Shown here: positions 17,111 to 27,600 of the stretch, piece after piece
How the letters are laid out: the number at the start of each line of letters is the position of its first letter
Numbering within the stretch: position 1 is the first letter of the stretch
Source of the DNA: Paenibacillus wynnii
GTDB taxonomy: Bacteria; Bacillota; Bacilli; Paenibacillales; Paenibacillaceae
Assembly (NCBI RefSeq): GCF_000757885.1
Contig: NZ_JQCR01000003.1
Coordinates: 2,294,001 to 2,358,000, forward strand
DNA length: 64,000 nt
Reading direction: 5' to 3'
Notes under the pieces: generated by a model
Seen by the model: the letters and a program-made list of their open reading frames with translations, nothing else
Told to the model about the DNA's origin: nothing
Database searches by the model: none
Position numbers and translations under genes: made by a program

Positions 17111-17995
17111 TTATCCTTTTACCGAACCAAGTGTTATTCCTTTGACAAAGTACTTCTGAAGAAACGGATAAATAATCAAAAGTGGGAGCATAGAAACAAA
17201 AATTTTCGCGGCATTTAAGGTCTGGTTGGATAAACCCACCGAACGCTTGACGGTTTCCACATCTAATTTAGACATATCAACAACGACCGCTACTTGGCGT
17301 ATATATGACTGCAAGGGATAATTTTCATTTTTCGTCATTAACACAAGAGCCTGAAAAAATTCATTCCAATGATAGACAATAGTAAATACCAGTATCGTTG
17401 CCAGCACCGGTGTAGACAGTGGAAATACAACATTGAATAGAATGCGCCATGGTCCTGCTCCGTCAATTAAGGCGGATTCTTCAATTTCCTTCGGTAAATT
17501 CCTGAAAAAATTCATGACTAATATGACATTAAAAACAGGCAAACCGCCTCCAAGCACTAGTCCCCAAATGTTATTAATCATGCCTAGAGATTTCATAGTC
17601 ATGTACCAAGGGACCAACCCGCCACTGAACAGCATGGAGAAAATCAGCAGCCACATCAGAATATTTCGGGGTGCAAATTCCTTTGTTGTTTTGGAGAGAG
17701 GATATGCCATCAACAACACAACAAAAAGGGTAATGACTGCCCCGAGAACTACACGCTCCACCGAAATTAAAAACGATTTTAGAAACTGACCGTCTCCAAT
17801 GATTGCTTCGTACGAGGCTAATGTGAAGCCTTTGGGCCAGATGAAGACTTGACCTGCGGATACTGCTGCTTTATCACTTAAGGAGACAACAAGTGTATAC
17901 CATACAGGCAAAACACAAAGAAGTGTAATCAAAATTAGTAGGATCACATTGAATCCATTAAATACTCTGGAGAGGAACGAGCGTTCTTCAACCAT
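17111..17995 (-). CDS. Sugar ABC transporter permease (LplC/YtcP-like)
   Basis: 294 aa from ATG 17995; AGGGGT lies 9 nt upstream, whereas a GTG three codons earlier abuts it. There are six likely membrane helices and the binding-protein-dependent transport motif EESALIDGAGPWRILFNVVF (EAA-G-P loop), which docks the ATPase. It is the second permease of a CUT1 importer; the sequence style (start FNVILLILITLLCVLPVWYT) matches the LplC/YtcP group that is common beside YesMN regulators in Paenibacillus. The gene is 19 bp downstream of the first permease. No ATPase is encoded nearby, so a shared MsmX-type ATPase is likely. Confidence 0.93.
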   Translation of the reverse strand: MVEERSFLSRVFNGFNVILLILITLLCVLPVWYTLVVSLSDKAAVSAGQVFIWPKGFTLASYEAIIGDGQFLKSFLISVERVVLGAVITLFVVLLMAYPLSKTTKEFAPRNILMWLLIFSMLFSGGLVPWYMTMKSLGMINNIWGLVLGGGLPVFNVILVMNFFRNLPKEIEESALIDGAGPWRILFNVVFPLSTPVLATILVFTIVYHWNEFFQALVLMTKNENYPLQSYIRQVAVVVDMSKLDVETVKRSVGLSNQTLNAAKIFVSMLPLLIIYPFLQKYFVKGITLGSVKG

Positions 17996-18013
17996 AATTC
18001 CCACACCCCTATG

Positions 18014-18904
18014 CTAAAAGATTCTGTAGTTCGCAAACCGGTATGCCAGTCCGTATGAAGTCGATATCAGAACTAAACCGACAACGGATTTCAGAAGACC
18101 TACGGCTGTAGCTAAACCATATTGCATATCAATAAGTCCGGCTCTATAGACCCATGTATCGATAACATCACCTGTCGAGTAGACTGCTGGATTGTACAAG
18201 TTAAATATTTGATCGAAGCCGGCATTTAGAATATTACCCAGGCTTAAGGTACCGAGTAGAATAGCCACCGGCAAGATACTTGGCAGCGTAATACGCATAA
18301 GACGTTTAAACTGAGAAGCTCCATCAATTGCAGCAGCTTCGTACATTTCTGGGTTAATGGATGTCAGGGCCGCAAAGAAAATAATAGCCGCAAATCCAAA
18401 CTCTTTCCAAATATCACTACCCACGATAAGAGACGGAAATATCTTTGCATTGGCAAAGAACAATACAGGGTCCATCCCGAAGACGGATAAAACTTGGTTG
18501 ATCGGGCCTGTATAAGAGAAAATATCAATCATAATACCCGCTACAATAACCCAAGACAGAAAATGGGGTAAATACACAATCGTCTGAACCGTTCGGCTGA
18601 AATAACGATTTTTGACTTCATTTAACATAAGAGCAAATAATAAAGGAACGATTAAGTTTCCAATCATTTTTAGTACCGCGATAAATATAGTATTCTTAAA
18701 TACTTGTATACTGTCATCAAGCTCAAACATGTAGCGGAAATTCTCGAGCCCAACCCATGGAGACTTCCAGATTCCCATTCCAGGATTAAACTCTTTGAAG
18801 GCCATTAAGATTCCATGCATAGGTAATAAATTGAAGAAGAACAACCATATCAATCCCGGAAGAAGCATCAAATAATAGTGTTTTGTTATTCCTCTGATCC
18901 GCAT
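18014..18904 (-). CDS. Sugar ABC transporter permease (LplB/YteP-like)
   Basis: 296 aa from ATG 18904, with AAGGGGAT upstream. It has six predicted membrane helices, the start HYYLMLLPGLIWLFFFNLLP and the EAA-type loop EMYEAAAIDGASQFKRLMRI. It forms the channel with the downstream permease. It follows the binding-protein gene by 64 bp and belongs to the same operon. Confidence 0.93.
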   Translation of the reverse strand: MRIRGITKHYYLMLLPGLIWLFFFNLLPMHGILMAFKEFNPGMGIWKSPWVGLENFRYMFELDDSIQVFKNTIFIAVLKMIGNLIVPLLFALMLNEVKNRYFSRTVQTIVYLPHFLSWVIVAGIMIDIFSYTGPINQVLSVFGMDPVLFFANAKIFPSLIVGSDIWKEFGFAAIIFFAALTSINPEMYEAAAIDGASQFKRLMRITLPSILPVAILLGTLSLGNILNAGFDQIFNLYNPAVYSTGDVIDTWVYRAGLIDMQYGLATAVGLLKSVVGLVLISTSYGLAYRFANYRIF

Positions 18905-18968
18905 ACGTTACATCCCCTTACTAGGATGTCAAGACGAGTAAGTATTTACCCGTCTTGACCATTTTCTA

Positions 18969-20663
18969 TTATTGGAGCTCGTTTACTTCTTTGGTGATGG
19001 TATCCCCACCTTGTTCCATCCACTTCTGAACGAAGGTATCAAAATCTTCTAGAGGACTGCTTCCCAGAATAATTTTCAGGAAGGTTTCATCCTCCATCTT
19101 TTTAAGATTCGTCCACCGCGCGTCCATCGTCTTTGTCTTGGATGTTGCAAGGCTGCGCAGATATTTGACATCAGCATCTACAAACGTCGAGCCGCCATTT
19201 AAATGCGCGTATACATGTGCGAAGAATCCAGGATCTTTAACCTGATCCCAATGCTGAATATCATAGTTATCAAAGGGTGCTATTTTAATATCTTTTACAT
19301 GTAAGGCCAGATCATTAGTAAAACCATAGTTCACTTTATCGATATCTTCCAGCTTGATCTTTCCATCCAGATAGTCACGAAGCGTATTTACGGTGTAATC
19401 CAATTGGTCCCCGGCACCGGCAATGATAAACAGCGGAATTTCCTGTCCAGTCATCTCCTTACCCTTCGTAGCTCCTTCATAACTGGCTATTTTTTCTGAT
19501 ACATGAACATTAAGCATTTTTACGACGGCTTCAGGGTGTTCATACCCTTTTTTAACAACTATAAAATTACTTCCCGTAGCTTGATTAGAGGTGAATTCGC
19601 CTGCGGCATTTAATGGTGCCACATATGGACGCCAGTTCGCTTCAGGGTCATTTTTAATCGCATCTTGCAAATTATAAGGTGTCCACCATGGACCAAAGAA
19701 AATACCAGCTTCTCCACTTACGGCAATCTCTTGCCCGCTTTTGCGCAATCCAACTTCCTTATCCAAAATACCTTTCGTATACCATTCACGCATCATGGCA
19801 AGCGTTTGTTTGGTTTCTGGAAGTGTCGATCCATAGACAGCCTTTCCGTCTTTGTCTTTGACCCAAATGCCAGGATAAGCACCATTCGCAAAGAAAAGAG
19901 AGGAGAAGTTCATGTAGTGATCAGATGAGGTCAGGAAGGTGGAATAAAGTGCTCCCCCCTGACCGGTACCAACGATACCAACCGTGTTTTTACCGCCCAT
20001 TTTGTTGTCAATAAATGCCTTCGCTATCTTCTCCAAATCCTCCAATGACTTAGGAGCCTCAAGTCCAAGCTTATCAAGCCAATCTTTGCGGATCCATGTT
20101 AGTGGTGCTGATGGAAGTGTAGTTTCCGGAAAAGCGTATAATTTATTGTCCACGGTGACATTTTCTAATAATCCAGGATTAGACTCATAAATATCTTTCA
20201 ATCTTGGAGCACCCACATTTTTATAAACTTCTGTTAGATCCTCTAGTTGATCTGCTTTGATCATTTGTTTTAGTTGCGTCTCATTTACACGCATGGCATC
20301 TGGCAGATCATTACTAGAAATAGCTAGACTCACTTTCTGATCGTAATCTGTAACGGATGCTTCCCATGCATGCTTGACAACAATGTTGTATTCTTCTTTT
20401 AACCAGCGTGTGTAAGCATTATCTTCAGCTGTGTCAGTACCATTAAACTTATAATTCGTATCCAGTGATCTACCAATTGAAACCTCAAGTGGCTCCGGGA
20501 ATTTTCCAAGCGGATCTATATTTACCGCAACATTGGTACTGCCCTCTGAATTGTTACTCGAACTGTTCGTTGTATTGTTACTGCTACACGCACTTAAGCT
20601 TGTAGTAATAAGCAACCCGACCATGATAGCGGTCAACCCTTTTTTTATTCCCTGCTTTTTCAT
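18969..20663 (-). CDS. Extracellular sugar-binding lipoprotein (LplA-like)
   Basis: 564 aa from ATG 20663; AGGGGG lies 6 nt upstream and the in-frame ATG eight codons earlier has none. The signal peptide MKKQGIKKGLTAIMVGLLIT ends in the lipobox LSAC, followed by an Asn/Ser-rich linker, so the protein is lipid-anchored outside the membrane. The rest fits a family 1 solute-binding protein of LplA type (FPEPLEVSIGRSLDTNYKFN near the mature start; WMEQGGDTITKEVNEL at the end). It captures the sugar for the two permeases downstream. The ligand cannot be read from the sequence; with GH13 and GH31 enzymes near, a malto- or isomalto-oligosaccharide is a fair guess. Confidence 0.92.
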   Translation of the reverse strand: MKKQGIKKGLTAIMVGLLITTSLSACSSNNTTNSSSNNSEGSTNVAVNIDPLGKFPEPLEVSIGRSLDTNYKFNGTDTAEDNAYTRWLKEEYNIVVKHAWEASVTDYDQKVSLAISSNDLPDAMRVNETQLKQMIKADQLEDLTEVYKNVGAPRLKDIYESNPGLLENVTVDNKLYAFPETTLPSAPLTWIRKDWLDKLGLEAPKSLEDLEKIAKAFIDNKMGGKNTVGIVGTGQGGALYSTFLTSSDHYMNFSSLFFANGAYPGIWVKDKDGKAVYGSTLPETKQTLAMMREWYTKGILDKEVGLRKSGQEIAVSGEAGIFFGPWWTPYNLQDAIKNDPEANWRPYVAPLNAAGEFTSNQATGSNFIVVKKGYEHPEAVVKMLNVHVSEKIASYEGATKGKEMTGQEIPLFIIAGAGDQLDYTVNTLRDYLDGKIKLEDIDKVNYGFTNDLALHVKDIKIAPFDNYDIQHWDQVKDPGFFAHVYAHLNGGSTFVDADVKYLRSLATSKTKTMDARWTNLKKMEDETFLKIILGSSPLEDFDTFVQKWMEQGGDTITKEVNELQ

Positions 20664-20776
20664 TGTTTGCCCCCTATTAATTAGCATTGATCTTGATTCC
20701 CCATCAATATATCATGTCATGATAGACCTCTAAGTTATAGAATGATTTGGAATATAGTTGAGAATATATCGGAAAT

Positions 20777-20816
20777 AAAAAAAAGTCCGAAAAGAGTCTC
20801 CCCCTTTTCAGACTAT
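20777..20816 (-). terminator. Terminator after the YesN-like gene
   Basis: Stem AGTC-CG-AAAAG / CTTTT-CA-GACT, followed on the minus strand by eight T. It separates the two-component genes from the transporter operon. Confidence 0.85.
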
Positions 20817-20855
20817 TCTCTATCTTGACGTCTACCCTTATTATTTTTAGAACGA

Positions 20856-22244
20856 TCATTTCAGATCTTTTCTATACAGGGTTGGAACCATCCCTACATG
20901 TTCCCGAAATAACCGACTGAAATACTTCTCATCATTGTAACCAATCTGTTCAGAAATCCATTGAACTGTTTTGTTCGTATTCCTTAAATATTCTTTCGCT
21001 TTTTCCATACGAATATCCCGCAAATAGTCCGTGTAGGTTTGACCAACAATATCTTTAAAACACTGACTAAAGTAGCTGTTGCTCATGTTTACCCTTTGCG
21101 CAATTTCCCCCGCTGATAGAGGTTGATTCATCATTCGTTGTACCATATTCATCGCTTTGGCAATACTGTTCTGAATTTCATTAGAGTATTGATTCTTCGT
21201 ATTCGCTAGTCTGGTCATTTCCTTCGTTTCCCTAAGCCATGTTTCAAATTCAAACCAGCAAGAAAAGAAGTCTTTGACTAGGATGGGATGAGGTAAAATT
21301 AGACGGTACAGTCTGTTCCATTCATCCGCTAAAGATGAGAATATTCTTGTCAATCGAATTGAAGGCAATTTAATGGATTTAAGATGATTAATCATCACCT
21401 CAAAAAGCTGATCGTCGTATATCCATTCGGAAGCTAGCCATTTTTCTTTGATCTCATTGATTTCATGACTGGATCCAGACTTTATTTTATTTAGAAACAT
21501 AGCACTGTTAACGATCTGATAGGGATGAATAGGATCATACTCATAGAACAAGTCAGACTTTCGATAGCTGCGGAGGAGTTGTAAAATTGACTTACGATCC
21601 ATACCTTGTAATTCCCGAAAACAAAAAAGAGCATACTCCCGATTGGAAGCGGGAATGTTAGTCACCTTCTCGAGGATTATTAGCTTCTCATCTTCCGAAA
21701 TGTCAGTCCAATACCAAATCCCTACATCTGCTTCTACCGCACCTTTCGGTGAATGAATATCCATTATGGAGTCTTCATTGTTTTGGTGTAGTGAGTATAA
21801 AACATAGATCTCATCCGCTAAATCTACTTCATCCTCCTGGGTAGGAGTGGCCTTTAAGGGACCTCTCTGTTCCATAAGAGAAGCAATTCTACCTAATACA
21901 TCTTCGAATCGCTCCTTCTCCAGCTGAGTTTTGACGACATAATCAATAGCTCCCAGTCGAAGTGCCTCCTGCACATACTCAAAATCTTGATGTAGAGTCA
22001 TTACAACGATTTGGATATGTGGGTACTTTTGGCGCACCTCTCTCATTAACTCAATTCCGGACATCACGGGCATGGATAAATCCGTAAGCAATAGATCTAC
22101 CTTAGTTGTTTCTATAAATTGGAGAGCGTTCGCGCCATTGTTGGCCTCTCCCACAACAGCCATTCCGAACTCTTTCCAGGGCATGAAGGATGCTAGTCCT
22201 TGGCGGACAATTTTTTCATCGTCTACAATCAGTACGCGAATCAT
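20856..22244 (-). CDS. Response regulator with AraC-type DNA-binding domain (YesN-like)
   Basis: 462 aa. The receiver domain (residues 1-120) has VLIVDDEK and the phosphoacceptor Asp55 in LLLTDLSMP; KTQLEK holds the conserved lysine. A long middle part of unknown role links to two helix-turn-helix motifs at about 365-460 (LSAGEIAQRVNMSNSYFSQC; WISEQIGYNDEKYFSRLFRE). GGAGGTGATAT lies 5' of ATG 22244, and the start overlaps the kinase stop by 4 bp, so both are translated together. It most likely activates the lplA-type operon immediately downstream when phosphorylated by its partner. Confidence 0.95.
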   Translation of the reverse strand: MIRVLIVDDEKIVRQGLASFMPWKEFGMAVVGEANNGANALQFIETTKVDLLLTDLSMPVMSGIELMREVRQKYPHIQIVVMTLHQDFEYVQEALRLGAIDYVVKTQLEKERFEDVLGRIASLMEQRGPLKATPTQEDEVDLADEIYVLYSLHQNNEDSIMDIHSPKGAVEADVGIWYWTDISEDEKLIILEKVTNIPASNREYALFCFRELQGMDRKSILQLLRSYRKSDLFYEYDPIHPYQIVNSAMFLNKIKSGSSHEINEIKEKWLASEWIYDDQLFEVMINHLKSIKLPSIRLTRIFSSLADEWNRLYRLILPHPILVKDFFSCWFEFETWLRETKEMTRLANTKNQYSNEIQNSIAKAMNMVQRMMNQPLSAGEIAQRVNMSNSYFSQCFKDIVGQTYTDYLRDIRMEKAKEYLRNTNKTVQWISEQIGYNDEKYFSRLFREHVGMVPTLYRKDLK

Positions 22245-23980
22245 GAGGGTATATCACCTCCAGAAAGGGGTATACGTACAGAAACAATCGTTCCTTTACC
22301 TATTTCACTTTTGATTTCTAATCTTGCCTCTCCCCCGTAGTTTGCATGCAGAATACTCTTTACATATCTCATGCCGATTCCCATGCCCACCTTCTGATTC
22401 TCCTTAGATTCATCATTTAATAAACGATCGATGGTTTCTTCTGACATTCCGGCGCCATTATCTTGGATTTTGATATCTAAGCCATCATTGGACTTAATAT
22501 CCACATGAATATATCCATCATCGCTCACGCCATGATAAAGGGCGTTTTCTACCAACGGTTGCAGAATAAAACGTGGAATCAATAAGGCCATCGCATTCTC
22601 ATCTACGTCAATGTCGACATCGAATTGAAAATCATATCTTATTTGTTGCAGCTGTAAATACTCCTTCAAAGCTTGTACTTCATCGCCGATCGTGGTGACT
22701 TCCCCCATTTTGCCTAAATTATAACTTAACAATTTGTTTAACGAGAGTACTAACTTATCGATTTTATCATGCCCGCTAAACACGGCCAGCCAATGCACGG
22801 TATCGAGCGTATTCATAAGAAAATGCGGATTTATCTGATACAATAATTTCTCGACTTCCAAATCTGCTCTTCGCTTTTCTTTCTCTTCTATCTCCGAATA
22901 TAACTCCCAAATCTGCCCCTTCATGCTTCTGATCTGATGCAATAGAAAATCAAACTCAGGGATATCCGTTAATCCCGTATGCTCTTTAGAAGGGCTTACA
23001 ATTAGAGATTTGATTTCTGTATTAAACTTCCCTAACGGCTTATACACCATTTTCCACAAAACCCATGCACTAAATACCGCCACAATACTAAATAGGATAA
23101 AAAATAGGGTCGTTTTTACAAGCCACTGGTTTCTCTCCTGATTCAATTCCTTCATGGGTGTGATGGAGACAATACTCCATCCTTGATTGCTTGTTTCTTT
23201 ACTCCAAAAAAATTGATTATACTCTCCAGAAGTTACTTCTGTATTACTCGATCCAGGAAATAACTCATTCTCCGGAAAATCCTTAGCATCTTCACTAAAT
23301 GCTACTCTCCCATCATTATCTAGAATCAGTAGACGACGAGAATCCACCTTTCGATTCTGGGGAGCAAATAGGGTTTGTAAGGCGTTGCGGCCGGTCTCAA
23401 TGTACAAATACACATTCTGATCGGGTAAATTGACTTTTCTCATCGTACTAAATACATACTGATTAATAGAACCATTGTAGCTTTTATGAGGCCCATAGTA
23501 GGTGATCTCTGGATATTTAGCCATGATAGGAAGCTCTTTTGGTGAAAAGTGCCCCCTTATATTGAAATTTTCTAATTCATGCAAATCGGTCTCCGGGTAG
23601 TAGTACATAATTAAACCCACATTGGGATTAGAGAATGAAATAATATTCAACTCGCTTTTAATCTCAGTCAGAAGCTGAATTCGGTCATAGGGTTCGAGCA
23701 CCTGTTGAAGATCTTCAATCTGCTTATTGATTCCACCAAACGCTAGTTGTTGTGAGACATGGTTCAAGTTATTTAAAGCGTTTTCTAACGTTGATATATC
23801 TTGCTTCAAATTACTTTTAATAGCGCTTTCTACTTTATTTCCAAGGATCGAATCGATCGTGTAGAAAGAAACAAATCCAAGGCAGATAAAGGGAACTAAA
23901 CTTCCGAAAAGAAAGATGGAAATGATTCTATTCTTGAAAGTAACCTGCTCGAAACGTTCAATAATGAAGTTCTTATTCAC
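22241..23980 (-). CDS. Sensor histidine kinase (YesM-like)
   Basis: 579 aa from GTG 23980, preceded by AGGGG at 7 nt spacing; an ATG ten codons upstream has no ribosome site. A membrane helix near residues 18-40 (IISIFLFGSLVPFICLGF) and another near 285-305 flank an extracellular sensor domain. A HAMP-like linker follows, then the His_kinase domain with the phosphorylated His in YQINPHFLMNTLDTVHWL and an ATPase domain (PLVENALYHGV N-box; IKIQDNGAGMS; GMGIGMRYVKSIL). It should sense an external signal and phosphorylate the YesN-like partner. The palindromic repeat A starts about 40 bp upstream, inside its leader. Confidence 0.94.
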   Translation of the reverse strand: MNKNFIIERFEQVTFKNRIISIFLFGSLVPFICLGFVSFYTIDSILGNKVESAIKSNLKQDISTLENALNNLNHVSQQLAFGGINKQIEDLQQVLEPYDRIQLLTEIKSELNIISFSNPNVGLIMYYYPETDLHELENFNIRGHFSPKELPIMAKYPEITYYGPHKSYNGSINQYVFSTMRKVNLPDQNVYLYIETGRNALQTLFAPQNRKVDSRRLLILDNDGRVAFSEDAKDFPENELFPGSSNTEVTSGEYNQFFWSKETSNQGWSIVSITPMKELNQERNQWLVKTTLFFILFSIVAVFSAWVLWKMVYKPLGKFNTEIKSLIVSPSKEHTGLTDIPEFDFLLHQIRSMKGQIWELYSEIEEKEKRRADLEVEKLLYQINPHFLMNTLDTVHWLAVFSGHDKIDKLVLSLNKLLSYNLGKMGEVTTIGDEVQALKEYLQLQQIRYDFQFDVDIDVDENAMALLIPRFILQPLVENALYHGVSDDGYIHVDIKSNDGLDIKIQDNGAGMSEETIDRLLNDESKENQKVGMGIGMRYVKSILHANYGGEARLEIKSEIGKGTIVSVRIPLSGGDIPS

Positions 23981-24018
23981 CTGATCCCCTGCCTCGCCAA
24001 ATATAAGCATAATTTATT

Positions 24019-24235
24019 TATATAAGTTGAACTTAAAATTTATCTACTTTGGGTTTGGGGCGCAACTGCGGTGAATGTTGGAATTCCAGCCGCTGTTGTC
24101 TCCAGATTTCTTGATTATAACCGCTGTCCGCGGATGAAATCCGGAGACAAAGGCGGACGCTACCGCTCCTCCAGTTCCAAAATTCCCCTCCGTTACTTCC
24201 ATCCTTTTTGTCTATTTTTAAGTTCAATGTATATA
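24019..24235. repeat. Palindromic MITE-like element, copy A
   Basis: 217 bp bounded by inverted ends TATATAAGTTGAACTTAAAA and, in reverse, TATATACATTGAACTTAAAA. Inner arms GGAATTCCAGCCGC and GGAACTGGAGGAGCGG (reverse strand) also pair. At the centre is the hairpin TTGTCTCC (24096-24103) / GGAGACAA (24143-24150), whose arms continue with AGATTT / AAATCC. No protein-coding capacity is credible. It sits in the leader of the sensor kinase gene. No target duplication was confirmed. Confidence 0.75.
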
Positions 24236-24287
24236 GGTATGAAGTTCTGACTATTAAATTATGTTACCATGGATAACTCTTATTCAC

Positions 24288-24540
24288 TATAAAGATTGTA
24301 CTAAAGACTTACTCGTTGGAGTGTGGTAGTTACTACAGTGAATGTTTGGACTTCCAGCCGCTGTTGTCTCCCGATTTCTTGATTATAACCGCTGTCCGCG
24401 GATGAAATCCGGAGACAGCTGATGCTTTCGAAGCGAGCTTTCCTACGGAAAGCTTTCGGGCGGTCGCTAACGCTCCTCCAGTTCCAAAATTCCCTTTCGT
24501 TACTACCACCCCGAGGTTGTTATTTAGTTCAGTCTATATA
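24288..24540. repeat. Palindromic MITE-like element, copy B
   Basis: 253 bp, closely related to copy A in the core (TTGTCTCC 24364-24371 / GGAGACA 24411-24417, and the identical GATTTCTTGATTATAACCGC loop side). The ends TATAAAGATTGTACTAAAG and, in reverse, TATATAGACTGAACTAAAT are related. It carries about 45 extra bases with their own short palindromes (CTTTCGAAGCGAGCTTTCC). Together with copy A it fills the 24011-24550 gap, where no gene is seen. Confidence 0.75.
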
Positions 24541-24559
24541 GAACCTTAGGAATAGGAAA

Positions 24560-24598
24560 ACAAGAATTCTATTACCCTTAAGGTAATAGAATTCTTGT
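24560..24598 (-). terminator. Terminator of the surface amylase gene
   Basis: Perfect 17-bp stem ACAAGAATTCTATTACC / GGTAATAGAATTCTTGT, then TTTTCC on the minus strand, 8 bp after the stop at 24606. Confidence 0.9.
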
Positions 24599-24605
24599 CA
24601 CTATA

Positions 24606-27600
24606 CTAGTTATTCAATAATAAATATATGGCTATCGCCGCTTCGGCACGGCTCATTAGGGATTTCGGTTCATTTAACGTTTCGGTATCTGCTAGTTTAT
24701 TCCCATTCTTAAACGCGTTAGCCCGCTGGAGCATGATGTCCAACTCCTGTTTTGTCACCTGGGCTCTCGGATCAAATACACCCTCATTTCGTCCCTTGAT
24801 GATCCCTGCCTCAGCTGCAGCCGTTACAGCACCGGCATACCATTCGTCCCCGCGCACATCTGAGAATCCTTTGGTTCCGACTTCCTTAAGGTTCAACGAC
24901 CGCACCAACAGTGCCGCAAACTCTGCACGTGAAATACTCTTGTTGGGCTCAAAGTTCGTTTCTGTGGTTCCGTTCACAATCTGTTTTGCCGCTAACGACT
25001 TTATGGCTAGGTAAGCGGCATGTGATGCGATCACATCGTTAAAGGTTTTTTCATATTCTAAGACTGCAAATTCACTCAAGTGCTCGACCCTTACGGTCAT
25101 GATCCCGTCACTCCGTTTCCCGCCTACATATTCAAGTTTCTGATTATCCTTAATTAAATACACACCTGCCAGATCATGGCTAAGTCCGTCATTTACATGG
25201 AAGGAAATTGAAATCGGCTTCGTGAAAGGACTAAGATTCTTGGACTCATTCTTGTTCATTATGACGGACAAAGAGATCTTGTGTATCGCACTACCCATTT
25301 TTAGGTTTGTATTGGCATCCTTATGCATTGCCAGTAAGGCGTCTTCGGCTGCTTGTTGTAATAGAGTCACATTCAGTGAGATCAGTGCTTTGTCTGCAGT
25401 TGCTCCTGACACAAGTGATTGCGCTGCGAGCAGTACCTCAGTGGGAAGTTCAATAGATACTTTATCAAACTTGATCTTTATGGGTTTTTTTCCAACTAGT
25501 TCAGCGGCATGAATGGGAAGTAATACTTGTTCAATATCACTGGCCACCGTTAAAGTTACAGGATCCCCGCTCCCGTTCTTTAGACTGTCTTCCTTAAAAG
25601 CAACAACACCCTTTGCTGCTTCTACATTCGGTTTCGTGACATCATTAATGATAGATCCGGTATTTGGAATTGGATTCACTTCAGTGGTTTCTTTGATCTG
25701 AATCGTGACGTTGAATGTATTGCTAATACTCGAATCACTGACAGATGTTGCTTTTACAATAACAGTCCCGTTTGCTATGGCAGTCAAGAGTCCTGTATCT
25801 GACAAGCTTGCGTAACTTTCTCCGCTTTGAATGCTCCAGGTAACCTCTTTTTTAGTTGCATTTGCTGGCAATACCTCAGCGGCCAATTGCAAAGTTCCAC
25901 CTTTGGTTGCAATGCTGGTTAATTTATCTTGATTACTTACGTTTATCGATTCTGCCGCAATGTTATTCGTAAAAATCTGATACTCCCAAGGTGCAAGATT
26001 GAAAGTTTGTTCCTGATTAATTTCAAAGGAAGTATGGTGTAAATACGACTGATAGGTCCCTGCCGCTGTATCAGCATACACTGCCGTTGTTACATTTTCT
26101 GCAGAAAGATTTAATACACTCACCACTTTATTACCATTCTTTTCTCTTTCAAAAGCCAATACTCGCGGATCATCTGTTGTGAGAAATTGAACATCCCCGC
26201 CTTCACTGCCATTCCAAAGCGCTGCATTCTGTTTTTTTAGAGTAATTAATTTCTCGTAAAACGGTTGCATCGTCAGGTCATCCCAATTAATCTCGTCTTT
26301 ATCAAAAAAGGCTAGTCTTTTATCAAGCCCTATTTCTTGTCCAGAATATATCAAAGGCATACCCGGTAGCATAAAGGATAAAATCGCCATCGTTTTTTCA
26401 GCTTCACCGAACATTTCCGACGTTGTTCCTTCCCATGAATTCGTATCATGATTAGTAATGAAATTCATGGGATAGGAGCCCTTAGGGTACACCTGCAGAG
26501 TTCTCTCGATATAGGATTGTATATCTTTTGAGCCCTTCTCACCGTTAGGTATGCCTTTCATGATGTTATAAAAAAGTTCCCAACCATAGTTAGAGTTAAA
26601 TGCCTTGGATAATAAGCCGTATTGTGTATCATCCTCTGCTAACATATAGACCGGTTTAATCTGGTCCAGCTCCATACGTGCGGTCTCCCAGAAATCCTGC
26701 GGCACACCCGCCGCGTAATCACTTCTGAATCCATCAACGTCCGTTTCCCTCACCCAAAACTTCATCGCATCAATCATTGCATTACGCATATCTGCATGAT
26801 CAAAATTCAGGTCTGCAACATCCTGCCAATTGGTTCCCCCAGGAATCACAACATTGCCTTCACTGTCTGTTGTATACCAACCCTCATTATTAATCCACTG
26901 ATTATCCCATCCTGTATGATTGGCTACCCAGTCCAACATGACCTTGAAGCCCATCTCATGGGCCGTATTCACTAGACTTTTGAAATCTTCCAACGAACCA
27001 AATTCAGGATTGACTGCTTGGTAATCATCCACCGCATAGTATGAGCCTAAAGATCCCACCCGGTTCGTCACCGATATTGGATGAATAGGCATAAACCATA
27101 AAATTTCCACACCTAATTCCTTTAATCGAGGAAGGTGCGCCTCAAACGCCTTAAAGGTTCCTTCTGGAGTATATTGTCTGACATTCACTTCATAAATGGT
27201 GGAGTCTTTAGACCAATCAGGAAAGTTCGCTTTACTATCCTCTACTGCTGTAACATAAGGTGATGTGTAAACCGCAGGATCCCCTTCTTTAATAAACAGA
27301 TGCTTATAATCTCTAAGTTGTGCAAACGACCTCTCTGCACCATCTTTAGCACCGTCTATACGATTAATAACCAGGAAACTTAATAGTCCCGCATTCTCTT
27401 TTAATTCCACATCAATATAGGCACCATTCTTATCGATCTGCGCATTGGAAAAGGAAGTCGCCCCTGTAGGCCAACTGGCTACAGCCTCGGAAGGTGTCTC
27501 CACATCGTCCCACATCCAAAGACCCCAATTACTATAATCCGGGTCAGCTTTTTGATAATGTATTCGTACAGTGTTCTCAGGCAGGCTTACCGGTTCCCAC

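Noticed and set aside
24033..24227. 64-codon minus-strand frame
   Set aside because: Lies entirely within palindromic element A; the translation just reads the repeat.
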